Assembly (NCBI GenBank): GCA_963576735.1
Contig: OY755190.1
Span: 5,759,695 to 5,823,694, forward strand
Reading direction: 5' to 3'
DNA from: Bedellia somnulentella
Taxonomy: Eukaryota > Arthropoda > Insecta > Lepidoptera > Bedelliidae
Length of the DNA: 64,000 nucleotides
The first letter of the stretch is position 1, and the number at the start of each line of letters is the position of its first letter. Below are positions 52,801 through 57,302 of this stretch, in pieces. The translations under genes were made by a program, and so were the position numbers. The notes beneath the pieces are model-generated. The model saw nothing but the letters and a program-made list of their open reading frames with translations. It had not been told where the DNA came from and did not search any database.

Positions 52801-53648
52801 CAAATATAATATTAAAAATTTAAAATAAAATATTGTTATAAATAGGTGGCAACAAAACAGCTGCTCCATTCGTTACTAGACGCTTTACTGAGCGAGGCGC
52901 CGTGGGCTGACGGTGATTTATGTCAACAGTGCGGGGCCAAGTTCACGTTGACTATGAGGAAACATCATTGGTAATGTTATAAACTATATCTTAAACATTT
53001 TAAATATAATTAATACTTTCTATAAATATAAAAGTGCTTGCATGTAGTGTAGTGTTCGCTGAAACTAATCGACATATTTTTTTGCAATTTTGTACACAGG
53101 TAGGAAAACACAGATCGTATTGATAAAACGAGGGACACTTATTATGAATATTTAGTTTCATAACAATGCAGAGAACAGCTAGTATAAATTAATTTAAAAT
53201 CAGTAGGTGTGCCGAAACGTTGGGTAACATATCAAATAAGTGATTTAAAAATAATTTCGTTGGTTAATCCCGATTATTATACATAATGTCTGCTAACCGC
53301 GTCATTGTTATGTGGGAAACTGATTTTATTCTCAATACATTAGTCAAATAAAAGCAATACTCGTCGTAAAAACATCACTCGTATCATATCCTGCCTGCCT
53401 ATCTTGGTTCCCAACCCATGGATGCATGACAGCTTTAAATTGAATCACCAATAATCTCAAACTATTCTTCTATAAACCACTGGTAAACAATAATTAAAAG
53501 TTGAACCATTTTTTCCAGTCGTCACTGCGGTCGTATGTTGTGCAAACAATGCTCAAACCAAGAAGTTCCCATACTGAAGTTCGGACAAAACAAGCCACAG
53601 AGGGTCTGCGAAATTTGCTTCAACGTGCTACAAGTCGGCGCCAGTTAG
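25607..53648 (+). CDS. Ankfy1: Ankfy1 / Rabankyrin-5, sixteen 3' exons (5' part missing)
   Basis: Endosomal scaffold and Rab5 effector. The known family protein has an N-terminal BTB domain, about 20 ankyrin repeats and a C-terminal FYVE finger that binds PI3P; it acts in macropinocytosis and endosome trafficking. Sixteen exons joined here give 934 residues plus a stop (2805 nt), every junction being GT-AG with matching phase. Ankyrin repeats fill residues ~1-845 (many TPLHxA and LLxxGA motifs). An NPF motif lies in exon C and the FYVE domain at ~870-934. Vertebrate ANKFY1 is about 1,170 residues, and order and signature phrases match throughout, so about 235 N-terminal residues with the BTB domain should lie upstream. 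Introns are packed with repeats, up to 9.5 kb (between K and L). Five exons have decayed duplicates nearby. Confidence 0.95.
26123..26493 (+). repeat. tRNA-derived SINE family B, full-length copy
   Basis: Lies in the A-B intron. A tRNA-like head comes first (A-box-like TAGTCCAGTGGGTAGAACAC, B-box-like GAGTTCCAATCCTGGG), followed by the whole family B body to CGGCGTGAACGTTTATG. TGTTACAA occurs just before the head (about 26108-26115) and right after the end, and looks like the target-site duplication. Confidence 0.85.
26787..26930 (+). CDS. Ankfy1: Ankfy1 exon B (ankyrin)
   Basis: Residues 76-123. Acceptor TAATTTCAG ends at 26786 and donor GTATGT starts at 26931. Exon A supplies AA and this exon A, giving Lys, then EEGDTALHLIASL and IIQKGANVNRQN, a classic ankyrin unit. 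Phase 2 in and out. The reverse strand also carries chance open frames. Confidence 0.92.
27300..27669 (+). CDS. Ankfy1: Ankfy1 exon C (ankyrin, NPF motif)
   Basis: Residues 124-247, the longest exon (370 nt). Acceptor ATATATTTCAG ends at 27299 and donor GTTTGT starts at 27670, phase 0. It contains TPLHQAVIARNQ, then a less repeat-like linker with SNPFDTPV (NPF codons at 27484-27492), then FAAKLLEKGCEAN and DSLLHVLAQG. NPF tripeptides bind EH domains, and vertebrate Rabankyrin-5 is known to bind EHD1 through such a motif, so conservation here suggests the same partner. Confidence 0.93.
28168..28402 (+). repeat. SINE-like family A copy
   Basis: In the C-D intron: GGCGATAAATCCCAAAAAGG at the left and CTAAGCCGACTCTACACAGC at the right. 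The 3' end of this copy is the left edge of the segment that was duplicated with exon D. Confidence 0.75.
28517..28635 (+). pseudogene. Truncated upstream duplicate of Ankfy1 exon D
   Basis: Copies the first ~119 bases of exon D, including a good acceptor (ATTATCCAG). It encodes GHVTDTINAVNEAGVSPLHV-type sequence with only a few changes. Homology stops within the GLTRLVAAF segment, and the sequence runs straight into a second copy of the upstream intron (CTAAGCCGACTCTACAC). There is no donor, so it cannot replace exon D. Confidence 0.88.
28770..28868 (+). repeat. tRNA-derived SINE family D
   Basis: tRNA-like head with A box TAGCTCAATTAGAAGAGCG and B box GGTTCAATTCC around GGGGGCGTATACCCGAAGG, then GTCGAAATTTTTCTTTCC. 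It sits inside the second copy of the exon D upstream intron; the first copy lacks it. AGACAT flanks it as a probable target duplication. Better B boxes (GGTTCGAATCCC) are in the 33-kb copies. Confidence 0.8.
28899..29083 (+). CDS. Ankfy1: Ankfy1 exon D (ankyrin)
   Basis: Residues 248-308. Acceptor ACCATCCAG ends at 28898 and donor GTGATT starts at 29084. Enters in phase 0 and leaves in phase 2. Contains NEAGVSPLHVAATHG and VAALLEHGAKHDLLTAYGD. This complete copy has both splice sites, unlike the truncated duplicate at 28517. Confidence 0.93.
29983..30155 (+). CDS. Ankfy1: Ankfy1 exon E (ankyrin)
   Basis: Residues 309-366. Acceptor AAATACCCAG ends at 29982 and donor GTATTA starts at 30156, phase 2 in and 1 out. 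Reads SPLHLAVLYNHEGVVAAILE, an Arg/Ala-rich stretch and then NSEGDTPCSLALSEG. GC-rich, with an Ala run from GCC/GCG codons. Confidence 0.92.
30719..30822. repeat. Hairpin element in intron E-F
   Basis: Inverted arms with GTGCGGAACCGTCATTGCAA at the left and TTGCAATGACAGCCATTCCG at the right, meeting near CCTCGCCCTCGGCTCGGG. Together with TGCCATTCCCGCACTAGTGC near 30280, this may be one larger decayed palindromic element covering about 30185-30825. Confidence 0.55.
31100..31253 (+). CDS. Ankfy1: Ankfy1 exon F (ankyrin)
   Basis: Residues 367-417. Acceptor TTAATTCCAG ends at 31099 and donor GTAAGT starts at 31254, phase 1 in and 2 out. Reads HLVEALIEGGADPNVRNGKG, LTLLHQAIVEEDSRTAIYLL and DHGADMNAL. 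A diverged partial copy follows at 31560. Confidence 0.94.
31395..31518. repeat. Small palindromic MITE between exon F and its duplicate
   Basis: Arms of about 55 bases start TAGCATGAGG and contain GAGAGCGAGTATGTCA, inverted on the other side (TGACATACTCGCTCTC, CCTCATGCTA). The loop is short. No coding capacity. Confidence 0.75.
31560..31713 (+). pseudogene. Partial downstream duplicate of Ankfy1 exon F
   Basis: 31560-31657 copies the last two-thirds of exon F and its donor region (GTAAGA), and homology continues into the intron to about 31713. The frame is still open: HQPIVEEDSRTAIYLLEHRA, with several amino-acid changes. The 5' part and the acceptor are missing, so it is probably not spliced in. 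Confidence 0.85.
32129..32291 (+). CDS. Ankfy1: Ankfy1 exon G (ankyrin)
   Basis: Residues 418-472. Acceptor TTATTTTCCAG ends at 32128 and donor GTGAGT starts at 32292, phase 2 in and 0 out. Reads TESGESPLQLAIHCRLGLIV, EALCVRGVDMARRDVHG and PPLWAALDSDQEEVAS. A tandem partial copy follows directly. Confidence 0.94.
32338..32469 (+). pseudogene. Partial tandem duplicate of Ankfy1 exon G
   Basis: 44 codons remain open and alignable: IHCRLG, then EVLCVHGVDMARKDVHG and SPFWDALDSDQEEVAS, followed by an intact GTGAGT donor and the same downstream intron bases. The repeat unit is about 180 bases and includes intron. The original acceptor was not copied, and no acceptor in compatible phase is visible. 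Confidence 0.87.
32951..33027 (+). CDS. Ankfy1: Ankfy1 exon H (ankyrin, short)
   Basis: Residues 473-497, 77 nt, too short to stand out alone. Acceptor CTATTTTTCAG ends at 32950 and donor GTAAGT starts at 33028, phase 0 in and 2 out. The peptide ILVRNGADADCWGPGPDGCE followed by QTLLHK carries the CWGPGP signature found at this point in Ankfy1 orthologues. Confidence 0.93.
33130..33262 (-). repeat. tRNA-derived SINE family D (reverse)
   Basis: On the - strand: A box TAGCTTAATTGGCAAGAGTG, GGGGGCGTATACCCGAGG, B box GGTTCGAATCCC, then GTCGAAATTTTTCTTTCC and a body with TAATAATCCCCACATGAGG. The B box matches the pol III consensus exactly. Confidence 0.82.
33263..33455. repeat. Inverted repeat, left arm
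   Basis: About 190 bases, from ATACTCTTTATGTTATA through AAAGATGATTTATTTACAAT to CTGACTACAAAGGC in complement. They recur in inverted orientation at 33722-33890 and, after the Helitron, at 35995-36015. Includes CAGACCTTTGTTATGTGGTC. Confidence 0.85.
33463..33575 (+). repeat. tRNA-derived SINE family D
   Basis: + copy: TCAATTGGTAAGAGCGACGG, CGTATACCCGAGGTCGCGG, B box GGTTCGAATCCC, GTCGAAATTTTTCTTTCC. A piece of an inverted A box (CTTGCCAATTGAGCTACCG) precedes it. Despite the good B box I read this as a SINE, not a tRNA gene, because several copies share the non-tRNA body. Confidence 0.8.
33722..33890. repeat. Inverted repeat, right arm
   Basis: Reverse complement of 33286-33455, ending AAATAAATCATCTTTTAA at 33890, where the Helitron starts. 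The rest of the arm resumes at 35995. Confidence 0.85.
34555..34640 (+). repeat. tRNA-like SINE head, interrupted
   Basis: Reads CTCCGTGGCGTAGCGGTATA (A-box side) and, about 50 bases on, CCCGGGTTCGTATCTC (B-box side), with an AT-rich insert between. It resembles the head of the SINE at 40740-41117 in the other orientation. Confidence 0.45.
35065..35278 (+). repeat. SINE-like family A copy, nested in Helitron
   Basis: Diverged + copy: ATAAAAGGGTAGCCATAGCT, TTGTTAGTGATGGGTCAC and TCACTTAAAAAGCCTC. Confidence 0.65.
35282..35898. repeat. Interspersed element with inverted GGGTTCCGTA ends
   Basis: Left end AAACCGGCCAAGTGCGAGTC then GCACTAAGGGTTCCGTACTA; right end ATACGGACGGACGGACGGAC, ATAAGGGTCCCGTTTTTGCC and CCTACGGAACCCTAAAAA. 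The end phrases AGGGTTCCGTA and TACGGAACCCT are inverted. I recognise it as a widespread lepidopteran non-autonomous element. It is nested in the Helitron. Confidence 0.7.
36034..36199 (+). CDS. Ankfy1: Ankfy1 exon I (ankyrin)
   Basis: Residues 498-553. Acceptor TCTATTTTCCAG ends at 36033 and donor GTAATA starts at 36200, phase 2 in and 0 out. Reads AIDNNKESIAMFLIRAGCDI, SPRRRGTDGDSFWSEDKYT and PLHMCCMWGLADVIQ. A broken copy follows at 36368. Confidence 0.94.
36205..36312 (-). repeat. LINE 3' tail fragment (reverse)
   Basis: TAGAATAGAATAACTCTTTA followed by a TTGTACATCAAGCAC segment and CGGCGGTCTTATCGCTAAAA. A longer copy of the same tail lies at 51853-52000. The A-rich end faces left, so the LINE reads on the - strand. 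It lies between exon I and its duplicate. Confidence 0.65.
36368..36509 (+). pseudogene. Decayed duplicate of Ankfy1 exon I
   Basis: Copies nearly the whole of exon I and its donor, but has an in-frame TAA near its start (ATAGACAAATAA) and a 22-base deletion that removes the DGDSFWSE region and shifts the frame. IRAGCDIESPRRRGTD and MWGLADVIQ-coding bases are still nearly identical. ATATCGATAGTAAT occurs on both sides of the copy, as at a duplication junction. Confidence 0.9.
36529..36790 (+). repeat. Helitron-like repeat fragment
   Basis: TCCTATTAATATTATAAATG start and a TGTGTTTGAGGCGAAAAGGC segment, shared with the better copy at 50531-50797. The CTAGT terminus is missing here. Confidence 0.6.
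36955..38520 (-). mobile_element. Non-LTR retrotransposon (R2/R4-like group), decayed
   Basis: On the - strand, 38235-37897 encodes reverse-transcriptase motifs: LALNPLSKHM, then HHLLYMDDLKLYAPTVDRLA, with the catalytic YMDD box. Further along (37552-37223) comes IYWHRSVIMD, then ILANRPDIVV and VFLVDVTIPHDEE, a C-terminal region I associate with elements that use a restriction-like endonuclease. The 3' end is near 36955. Frames are broken in several places. It is inserted antisense in the I-J intron of Ankfy1. Confidence 0.7.
38629..38865 (+). CDS. Ankfy1: Ankfy1 exon J (ankyrin)
   Basis: Residues 554-632 (79 codons, phase 0 both sides). Acceptor GTTCCACACAG ends at 38628 and donor GTAAGT starts at 38866. 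Reads TLLEHGANINSRDAEGKSPL, HIAIENQHANIISLLLS and DNAGVTPFAAALLARNNKAA, then AEQ. Clear match to the family at this position. Confidence 0.95.
39381..39598 (+). CDS. Ankfy1: Ankfy1 exon K (ankyrin)
   Basis: Residues 633-704. Acceptor CTAATCCACAG ends at 39380 and donor GTATGT starts at 39599, phase 0 in and 2 out. Reads VDKKGRNFLHVAISAGDVES, VMFLLSVRVDVNSRVQDAS and LRSLLLAGARPNDRDANK. The SRVQDAS and LLLAGA phrases are diagnostic. A duplicate follows at 39713. Confidence 0.95.
39652..39712 (+). repeat. SINE-like family A fragment
   Basis: CAGAATTGGAAATTCCTCGG, CCACTTTTAGAAGTTACGTG and GGGAA, a middle piece of family A. It directly abuts the duplicated exon K. Confidence 0.65.
39713..39875 (+). 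pseudogene. Decayed duplicate of Ankfy1 exon K
   Basis: Copies the last three-quarters of exon K: FLLLVRVDVNSRV, stop (CAA changed to TAA), then DASLTPAL and LRSLLLAGARPNDRDAN. The 5' part is replaced by a family A fragment. At the former donor (AATAAGTAT) it is cut by the LTR element, whose 4-bp target copy GTAT is 39872-39875. Confidence 0.9.
39876..40364. repeat. LTR, left copy
   Basis: 489 bases, TGTAGAGTCAACTTCAGGGA to ATTATAAGCTTACA. AT-rich, with CAATAAAACTATACAG near 40276 that could serve as a polyadenylation region. About 99% identical by eye to 48387-48875. Confidence 0.92.
40740..41117 (-). repeat. tRNA-derived SINE nested in LTR element
   Basis: On the - strand the head reads TGCCTCCGTGGCCTCGCGG (A-box side) and GAGTTCGATCCCCGG (B box). 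A body follows with GGCACGTTGGGCCGTCGCTC and GTTGGTCTGCCAGCCCGC and an A-rich TATTCTATTCTATA end at the left. Short - strand frames here belong to the SINE. Confidence 0.7.
41283..42001. repeat. Lepidopteran repeat (CGACCCGCCCCGGCTTCGC type)
   Basis: Starts ACTAGCGACCCGCCCCGGCT then CGCACGGGTGCAATG, and ends CCGCATCAAAATCCGTTGCG, AAGATCTAAGCATACATACG, CAGCGAAAGCGACTTTGTTT and ATACTATGTA. I recognise this pair of ends from moth and butterfly genomes. Nested in the LTR element. Confidence 0.65.
42002..45380. other. LTR element interior, nothing recognised
   Basis: AT-rich, with dense stops in all frames and no retrotransposon protein motif seen on either strand. A T-rich run lies at 42760-42775. 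Confidence 0.45.
45381..45510 (+). repeat. Possible LINE 3' tail
   Basis: ACAAGTTGTATTTTGCCCTT then TTCGGTAAATAAATTTGAAT resembles the 3' tails of insect LINEs. No coding part is attached. Confidence 0.35.
46037..46159. repeat. Three-unit tandem repeat in LTR element interior
   Basis: Units at 46037-46075, 46076-46117 and 46118-46159 (39, 42 and 42 bases). The shared core is CGATTGACCTCGGTATCACG followed by CTCCCGTAATACCCACGGT, with two or three differences. Much more GC-rich than its surroundings. Confidence 0.88.
46160..48386. other. LTR element interior, nothing recognised
   Basis: AT-rich with no protein-like frame. CACACCACACGTAATATCGC near 47045 and other short phrases match nothing else here. 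Confidence 0.45.
48387..48875. repeat. LTR, right copy
   Basis: 489 bases, TGTAGGGTCAACTTCAGGGA to ATTATAAGCTTACA, followed by the target copy GTAT at 48876-48879. Confidence 0.92.
49130..49329 (+). CDS. Ankfy1: Ankfy1 exon L (ankyrin, GC-rich)
   Basis: Residues 705-771. Acceptor GTTAATTGCAG ends at 49129 and donor GTGCGG starts at 49330, phase 2 in and 1 out. Reads RTALHVCATAGQSGMTSALV, DDAGETPLHCAVRHARGDVV and LLSESDADPLATNNK. It is extremely rich in G and C at third codon positions, in contrast to the AT-rich intron around it. Confidence 0.94.
49692..49856 (-). repeat. SINE-like family A copy (reverse)
   Basis: GTGTAGTGTCGGCTTAGAAT through GGAGACCCATCACCAACAAC to ATCTTTCTAAAAG. The left end of a tight cluster of three reverse family A pieces. 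Confidence 0.8.
49868..50210 (-). repeat. SINE-like family A, two clustered copies (reverse)
   Basis: One near-complete copy (49918-50115, right end TTTATAGCCGTGAGTATATG), preceded by an inverted 5' piece (GTAGTGCTATTCTAAGCCGA at 49878), and a 3' piece at 50128-50210 ending in (TATG)n. The order suggests nested or recombined insertions. Confidence 0.75.
50531..50797 (+). mobile_element. Short Helitron-like element
   Basis: Starts TCCTATTAATATTATATAAG and ends TACGAAGTCTGTCGGGTCAG and CTAGT, the terminus type of the larger Helitron at 33891-35994. The middle has TTTATCCCGGAAAAATTTGA and TATTCACGCCTGATTGAAC, shared with 36529-36790. Non-coding. Confidence 0.7.
50842..50954 (+). CDS. Ankfy1: Ankfy1 exon M (ankyrin)
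   Basis: Residues 772-809. Acceptor TATTTCCCCCCAG ends at 50841 and donor GTATAT starts at 50955, phase 1 in and 0 out. Reads RNPLHELCWCKKDNAAAICE, VFLECVPDFPVNKTDLQ; AAAI, FLEC and PDFP-type positions match the family. Confidence 0.94.
51350..51472 (+). CDS. Ankfy1: Ankfy1 exon N (ankyrin)
   Basis: Residues 810-850 (41 codons, phase 0 both sides). Acceptor GATATTTTACAG ends at 51349 and donor GTATTA starts at 51473. Reads GNTPLLLAYMNGQGALCRVL, VKYGACLAHENNDGVSIFNY then Q. SIFNYQ just before the FYVE exons is a signature of this gene. Confidence 0.95.
51729..51830 (+). repeat. LINE-like fragment
   Basis: Contains CGTCTACTGCTGGCCATAGG and CCTCCCCCAAAGATCTCCAC, related to the fragment at 21155. 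Confidence 0.5.
51853..52060 (-). repeat. LINE 3' end fragment (reverse)
   Basis: - strand frame with TRWTDDLVK fits the tail of LINE polyproteins (R.RG RP..RW.DD). It runs into a 3' UTR with GCTTTTAGTGATAAGACCGC and an end rich in TTCTATTCTATTC. Same family as 36205-36312. Confidence 0.6.
52105..52262 (+). repeat. SINE family B, 5'-truncated copy
   Basis: CCTATCACGTGAGTGCACTG, AAAGTCACGTGATGTTCAGA and CCCTTCGGGGATATTCGGCG. The tRNA-like head is missing. Confidence 0.75.
52268..52392 (+). repeat. SINE-like family C copy
   Basis: GGGGTAGACAGAGGCTACCC, CTTTGTACGATCCTGGCAAA, CCTCTCGAGCTTCGTAACAT, GTGCTCTTTTATTCTTG. Confidence 0.75.
52555..52801 (+). repeat. SINE-like family A copy
   Basis: Full-length + copy ending GCCGACACTACACGGC, 45 bases left of the exon O acceptor. 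Confidence 0.82.
52846..52970 (+). CDS. Ankfy1: Ankfy1 exon O (FYVE, first half)
   Basis: Residues 851-891. Acceptor TTATAAATAG ends at 52845 and donor GTAATG starts at 52971, phase 0 in and 2 out. VATKQLLHSLLDALLSEAP leads into the FYVE domain: WADGDLC (the WxxD element), CQQC, and TMRKHH, the start of the basic RKHHCR motif that binds PI3P. Confidence 0.96.
53519..53648 (+). CDS. Ankfy1: Ankfy1 exon P (FYVE, second half, stop)
   Basis: Residues 892-934 and stop TAG at 53646-53648. Acceptor TTTTTTCCAG ends at 53518. Completes RKHHCRHCGR, then LCKQCSNQ and the RVCEIC element. All eight zinc-binding cysteines and the basic patch of the FYVE finger are present, so membrane (PI3P) binding should be intact. 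Ends in VLQVGAS, near the usual C-terminus of the family. Confidence 0.96.
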
Positions 53649-53705
53649 TTGCTTCATAATATTATATAGACTATGTAGATTTGTGATGGAGTTTTACACT
53701 AAGAC

Positions 53706-53906
53706 TGGCCTTACACGGACCACTTAAGTTGTCGAAATACTTAAGTGGCCTTACACCGACCACTCAAGAAGTTGAAATGATTCAATAGCCATTCACAGAC
53801 TACTAAAATTGTCGCACTACATCAGTGACCATACACGGACCACTCAAGCTGTCGAATTACTTTAGTGGCCATATACATACCATTCAAGCAATCAAAATGC
53901 TATAAG
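53706..53906 (+). repeat. 40-base tandem repeat in Ankfy1 3' UTR
   Basis: Five units of 40, 40, 40, 40 and 41 bases, the first being TGGCCTTACACGGACCACTT followed by AAGTTGTCGAAATACTTAAG. Units diverge by up to about a third. CCACTTAAG and CTTAAGTGG in neighbouring positions are complementary, so the RNA could fold into hairpins. It begins 58 bases after the stop codon. Confidence 0.85.
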
Positions 53907-55426
53907 CTGTTGCCAGCAGTTATTTATGGCAGCTTAAATCAGTTGAGTATGTGGGTCACTAACTAACTAACTATTCGGAAATCCAAGTATGGCGGTACTA
54001 AGACCGCCTTTACCCACTTAAGTCATAAAGTCATACGAATAGGTATTTTAATATCGTTATTATACAATTGTACCATTTAATACATTCAATCTTAACTATA
54101 CGATTTAGTCAGCTTTTGACTTACGTCAAATATAAAAATAGTGAAGGTAGACTGCTATCCGGATCACAATATTGTATACTTCTTGTACTTTGAGCTTTTT
54201 TCTGGACGTGATTATTTTCGGCTTTAACGTAAACATCATCTCAATATAGTCCGATAAAAAGACTCTATTTTTGCCATGGACCTAATGATTATTATCCATA
54301 ACACATTGAATCGTAAACTTCGAGCTAAATAATCGTAATCTTGGCATATGTTAAAGATAACACACGAACAACTACACGAAGATGTAGCATGTGCAAAACT
54401 ACAAATGCTTTAAAAATATCATGTTATTTTGCTGTAAAGTATATGTTCTACCATAGATATTGTATATTATATCACAGTTCTAAAACCATCAAGTAGAATC
54501 ACACTATATTAAGATATATTAGTTGCAACAGTATAACTGTGTCAGTATTTTATCTTTGCATCGCGTTAGGTAGGTTGTCTTGACTGAGTATGAGAACTGA
54601 TTGATTAGAAGTAAGGTGAATTTTATGAGATTGATTGTGGTGGTTGACATATAAATATGTAAGTAAATCATCACATTTATATATTAATTTTGGTCCTGTT
54701 TTTTTTCGTAGATTTCTCAAATGAAAATTTATTATGTACGAGCTAGTAAGTGTTGCAATAGTTGAAGTAGTATTATAATAAATATTACAGTTTATGAATG
54801 AGGCTTATTGTGTTTATGTTCTCCAAAGCTTGATATATGATAAGTAGTAAGATAATTATTTTTCATTTTATTATTAAATGCATTCCAAATTATGTTATTT
54901 ATGCAATTATAATATGGACGCTCGAGTGCCATTGTATTTATATAAAACATTAGTAATTAGTCTTTATGATTACGCATTAGTAGTAATAATTATTTTTGTT
55001 GTCAAATCTATATTTTTTGTATTATTTGTTGTGTATCCAAATTTTTATAAAATATATAATCAAATTTTAATACATTAATATTTTATTTCATATTCTCATA
55101 TATTTCCATGTCGATCCATTATCGTAGCGAATTCCAAGTCATGTAAATGTCGTCAGTTTCATTCAAACAATAGGAATTACTCCAGGCGTTTACTGCCTTG
55201 TCTGTCACTGCGGTTTGTGTGTGCTGTAATTTATAACCATTTTCTCGTCATATAGTCGCGGCTGAAAATACTGTATGAACAATGAACTAATACGAATGAC
55301 CGTATCTCAATGAACATGTTAGTTAAACTAGGCATTTAATGCAGATTAAAATAGCCGTTGTTATTTTTGAGACTGAGAAAAATCTGTCTAGCTATAAGCT
55401 TAGATAAACATTAAACCATTTTCCTG
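53907..55426. other. Intergenic or 3' UTR, nothing else recognised
   Basis: AT-rich with many stops. Part of it is probably the Ankfy1 3' UTR. No repeat family member was identified. Confidence 0.4.
54777..54782 (+). promoter_or_regulatory. Possible Ankfy1 polyadenylation signal
   Basis: AATAAA 1.13 kb after the stop codon, the first canonical hexamer I noticed on the + strand downstream of the gene. Not confirmed. Confidence 0.3.
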
Positions 55427-55580
55427 CGAGACCTGCCCGGCTAGTACGAGCAGTGTTTAAACTAGTTATCGCGTGGGATAAAGCAGCCATCTCTTACGCA
55501 CTTACTTAATATCGTATACTGCCATCTCATTCTAACCGTTATCGTGTGGATAAAATAGCGCTCGTGCTTGCTCTTCTGCA
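55427..55580 (-). repeat. Interspersed repeat family E (reverse)
   Basis: CTGCCCGGCTAGTACGAGC, GGGATAAAGCAGCCATCTCT and AAATAGCGCTCGTGCTTGC, the reverse complement of 7160-7315. Confidence 0.75.
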
Positions 55581-56226
55581 AGTGATTGTTTTGATGTGGC
55601 TTTTCTCCACTTAAACAAGCGGAGTCATTCCTAACACTGCATCTCCTAACCTTTTTTAGAACTTATTATCTCTGACTCACAAGTCTTCTACGCGGCTCTC
55701 ACACTTAATAAGGCTCGGCACGCGCAGGCATAGGTGTTGGGACTTTCACGAGGGGTACGTCCCCCTCGGTCATTGGGCTCCTTCCCAGGCGATATGGGGA
55801 CGGTAGTTTTACCTTTTCAGGGGATAGGCCACTACGGTAGTAATTTATAATCGTGAGTACCGTGGGTTTGACTAACGAGACCAGAGGTTTGAAAATTTAT
55901 TCAGGTATAAACTAAGCCACTCTAATGCTTAGAATAGATTTTGTAGTCACTCTTGGTTATAGCACTTATGAAGTTTAGTAATTGATACTTAAATTCTTAT
56001 AAGGATAATAAATGTTTTACCATTAAGATTTACCTAAAATTAAAATAGCAAAACTTTTATATAAATACACCACTTATAATTTTATCATATTATCTCAGAA
56101 AAAGATAACCACGTCAATCCTTTATTTGTGAGCATGGCTATTTTCTAATACAATATAAATGGTTGCTTAAAAAAATCAAAACTTACCATTTTATCTTACA
56201 AATTTTGCTTTATTCGAAAAGAGGCT
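55581..56226. other. Unassigned; GC-richer block near 55700-55830
   Basis: Contains GGCTCGGCACGCGCAGGCAT, CACGAGGGGTACGTCCCCCT and AGGCGATATGGGGACGGTAG. It looks like the end of some transposon but has no match in this window. Confidence 0.35.
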
Positions 56227-56242
56227 TACTTACATAACATAA

Positions 56243-56597
56243 ACGTTCACGCTGTTTATCCCCGAAGGGGTTGGCAGAGGTACCAATACTCCTGAACTCA
56301 CATGGCAAGCGCCATCTAGTTTCCAGAGAAGGTACCCACGTTTTGCTTAGACAGTGTACTCACGTGATAGGGGGCAGGCCTATCGCCGTTTTGTACGAAT
56401 ACACTGTCGCATGACTAAGTACAACTCAGCCATGTGGGTTTCCTCACGATGTTTTCCTTCACCGTTAGCAACCATGATAAATTAACCACACATATGACTT
56501 TAAAAAGACAAATTGGTGTAGGCCCGTCCCAGGATTGGAACTCACGCCCTTCTGTTTTTCGGGCGGGTGTTCTACCCACTGGACTATCATGTCGCTT
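56243..56597 (-). repeat. tRNA-derived SINE family B, full-length copy (reverse)
   Basis: Mirror of 26123-26493: TTCACGCTGTTTATCCCCG at the left and a tRNA-like head at the right (GATTGGAACTCACGCCC, then CACTGGACTATCATGTCGC). GCTTACTTACATA occurs on both sides (from 56223 and from 56594), a 13-bp target duplication. Confidence 0.85.
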
Positions 56598-56715
56598 ACT
56601 TACATAATAATATTATCGTGTAACAATGGATAGTGTATGGAAATAGCATTACAATAAGAGAGATAAATGTCTACTTAAAATTGGAATGTTATTCATTTAT
56701 TTTACACATATTAAT

Positions 56716-56752
56716 TTATGGGAACTAACGGCGTGAGAGTATGTATGTATGT
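56716..56752 (-). repeat. SINE-like family C fragment (reverse)
   Basis: TGGGAACTAACGGCGTGAGA and a TATG tail only. Confidence 0.55.
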
Positions 56753-57010
56753 AATTTATTACTCTACTTGCAATATCGTAAGGGTTCTATGTTTCCACTG
56801 ACTTATTAGGAATCTCGAACTCTTTTTCCTGCTGCACATCATCTCAAAATGTAGAAAAAATATTTTAAAATTCTCAGGACCCAATTTCTATTCTAGTTTT
56901 TACAACTACAACAATCCAAGATTTAGTAGTTTTCAACATAAAAAGTTAAAGGTGTCTACAGATCTTTAAGTGGCATCAATAAAACAAGATTATGGAGTCT
57001 GGAACTATGA

Positions 57011-57016
57011 TTTATT
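57011..57016 (-). promoter_or_regulatory. Likely UQCRH polyadenylation signal
   Basis: TTTATT on the + strand, that is AATAAA on the - strand (context ACAATAAATCATAG), 113 bases after the UQCRH stop codon. Confidence 0.55.
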
Positions 57017-57128
57017 GTACTATTAAATAATTAACAACATAATTGATAATGCACCAAGCCATAAAAGCGTGTTGCCAGTATGGTAAAAATAAATTTACAA
57101 TAGGATAGTATTGATCTGTCTTAGAAGT

Positions 57129-57302
57129 TTACTTTAGTTTGTGGAATAAATCTTTGGCTACGCAGTGGTCTACAACAGTAACATAGTCAATTAGTTCTTC
57201 CTCGCAAGTTTCAGCGGTTTTTGATCTGCTCAGGACGCGGCTGGAGCATTCCTGGTACTTGTCCCACAGTTTTTGAGCCTCAGCCATTTGGCTGCATTTT
57301 TC
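57129..57302 (-). CDS. UQCRH: UQCRH (complex III hinge subunit), terminal exon
   Basis: Mitochondrial intermembrane-space protein that links cytochrome c1 and cytochrome c in ubiquinol-cytochrome c reductase. The exon encodes the last 57 residues: EKCSQMAEAQKLWDKYQECS, SRVLSRSKTAETCEEELID and HCVAKDLFHKLK, then TAA. Four cysteines sit as in the two-disulfide hairpin of the family, and SRSKT, EEL and DHCVA.LF.KLK are diagnostic. The acceptor on the - strand is CTAATTTTTCCAG (complement of 57303-57315), phase 0. The preceding exon, with the acidic N-terminus and start, was not found. The intron and lack of a poly(A) tract argue against a retrocopy. The gene is convergent with Ankfy1. Confidence 0.87.
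   Translation of the reverse strand, partial: EKCSQMAEAQKLWDKYQECSSRVLSRSKTAETCEEELIDYVTVVDHCVAKDLFHKLK

Noticed and set aside
54878..55078. 66-codon frame with Val/Ile/Phe-rich segment
   Set aside because: No start context, homologue or conserved motif. In AT-rich 3' flanking DNA.
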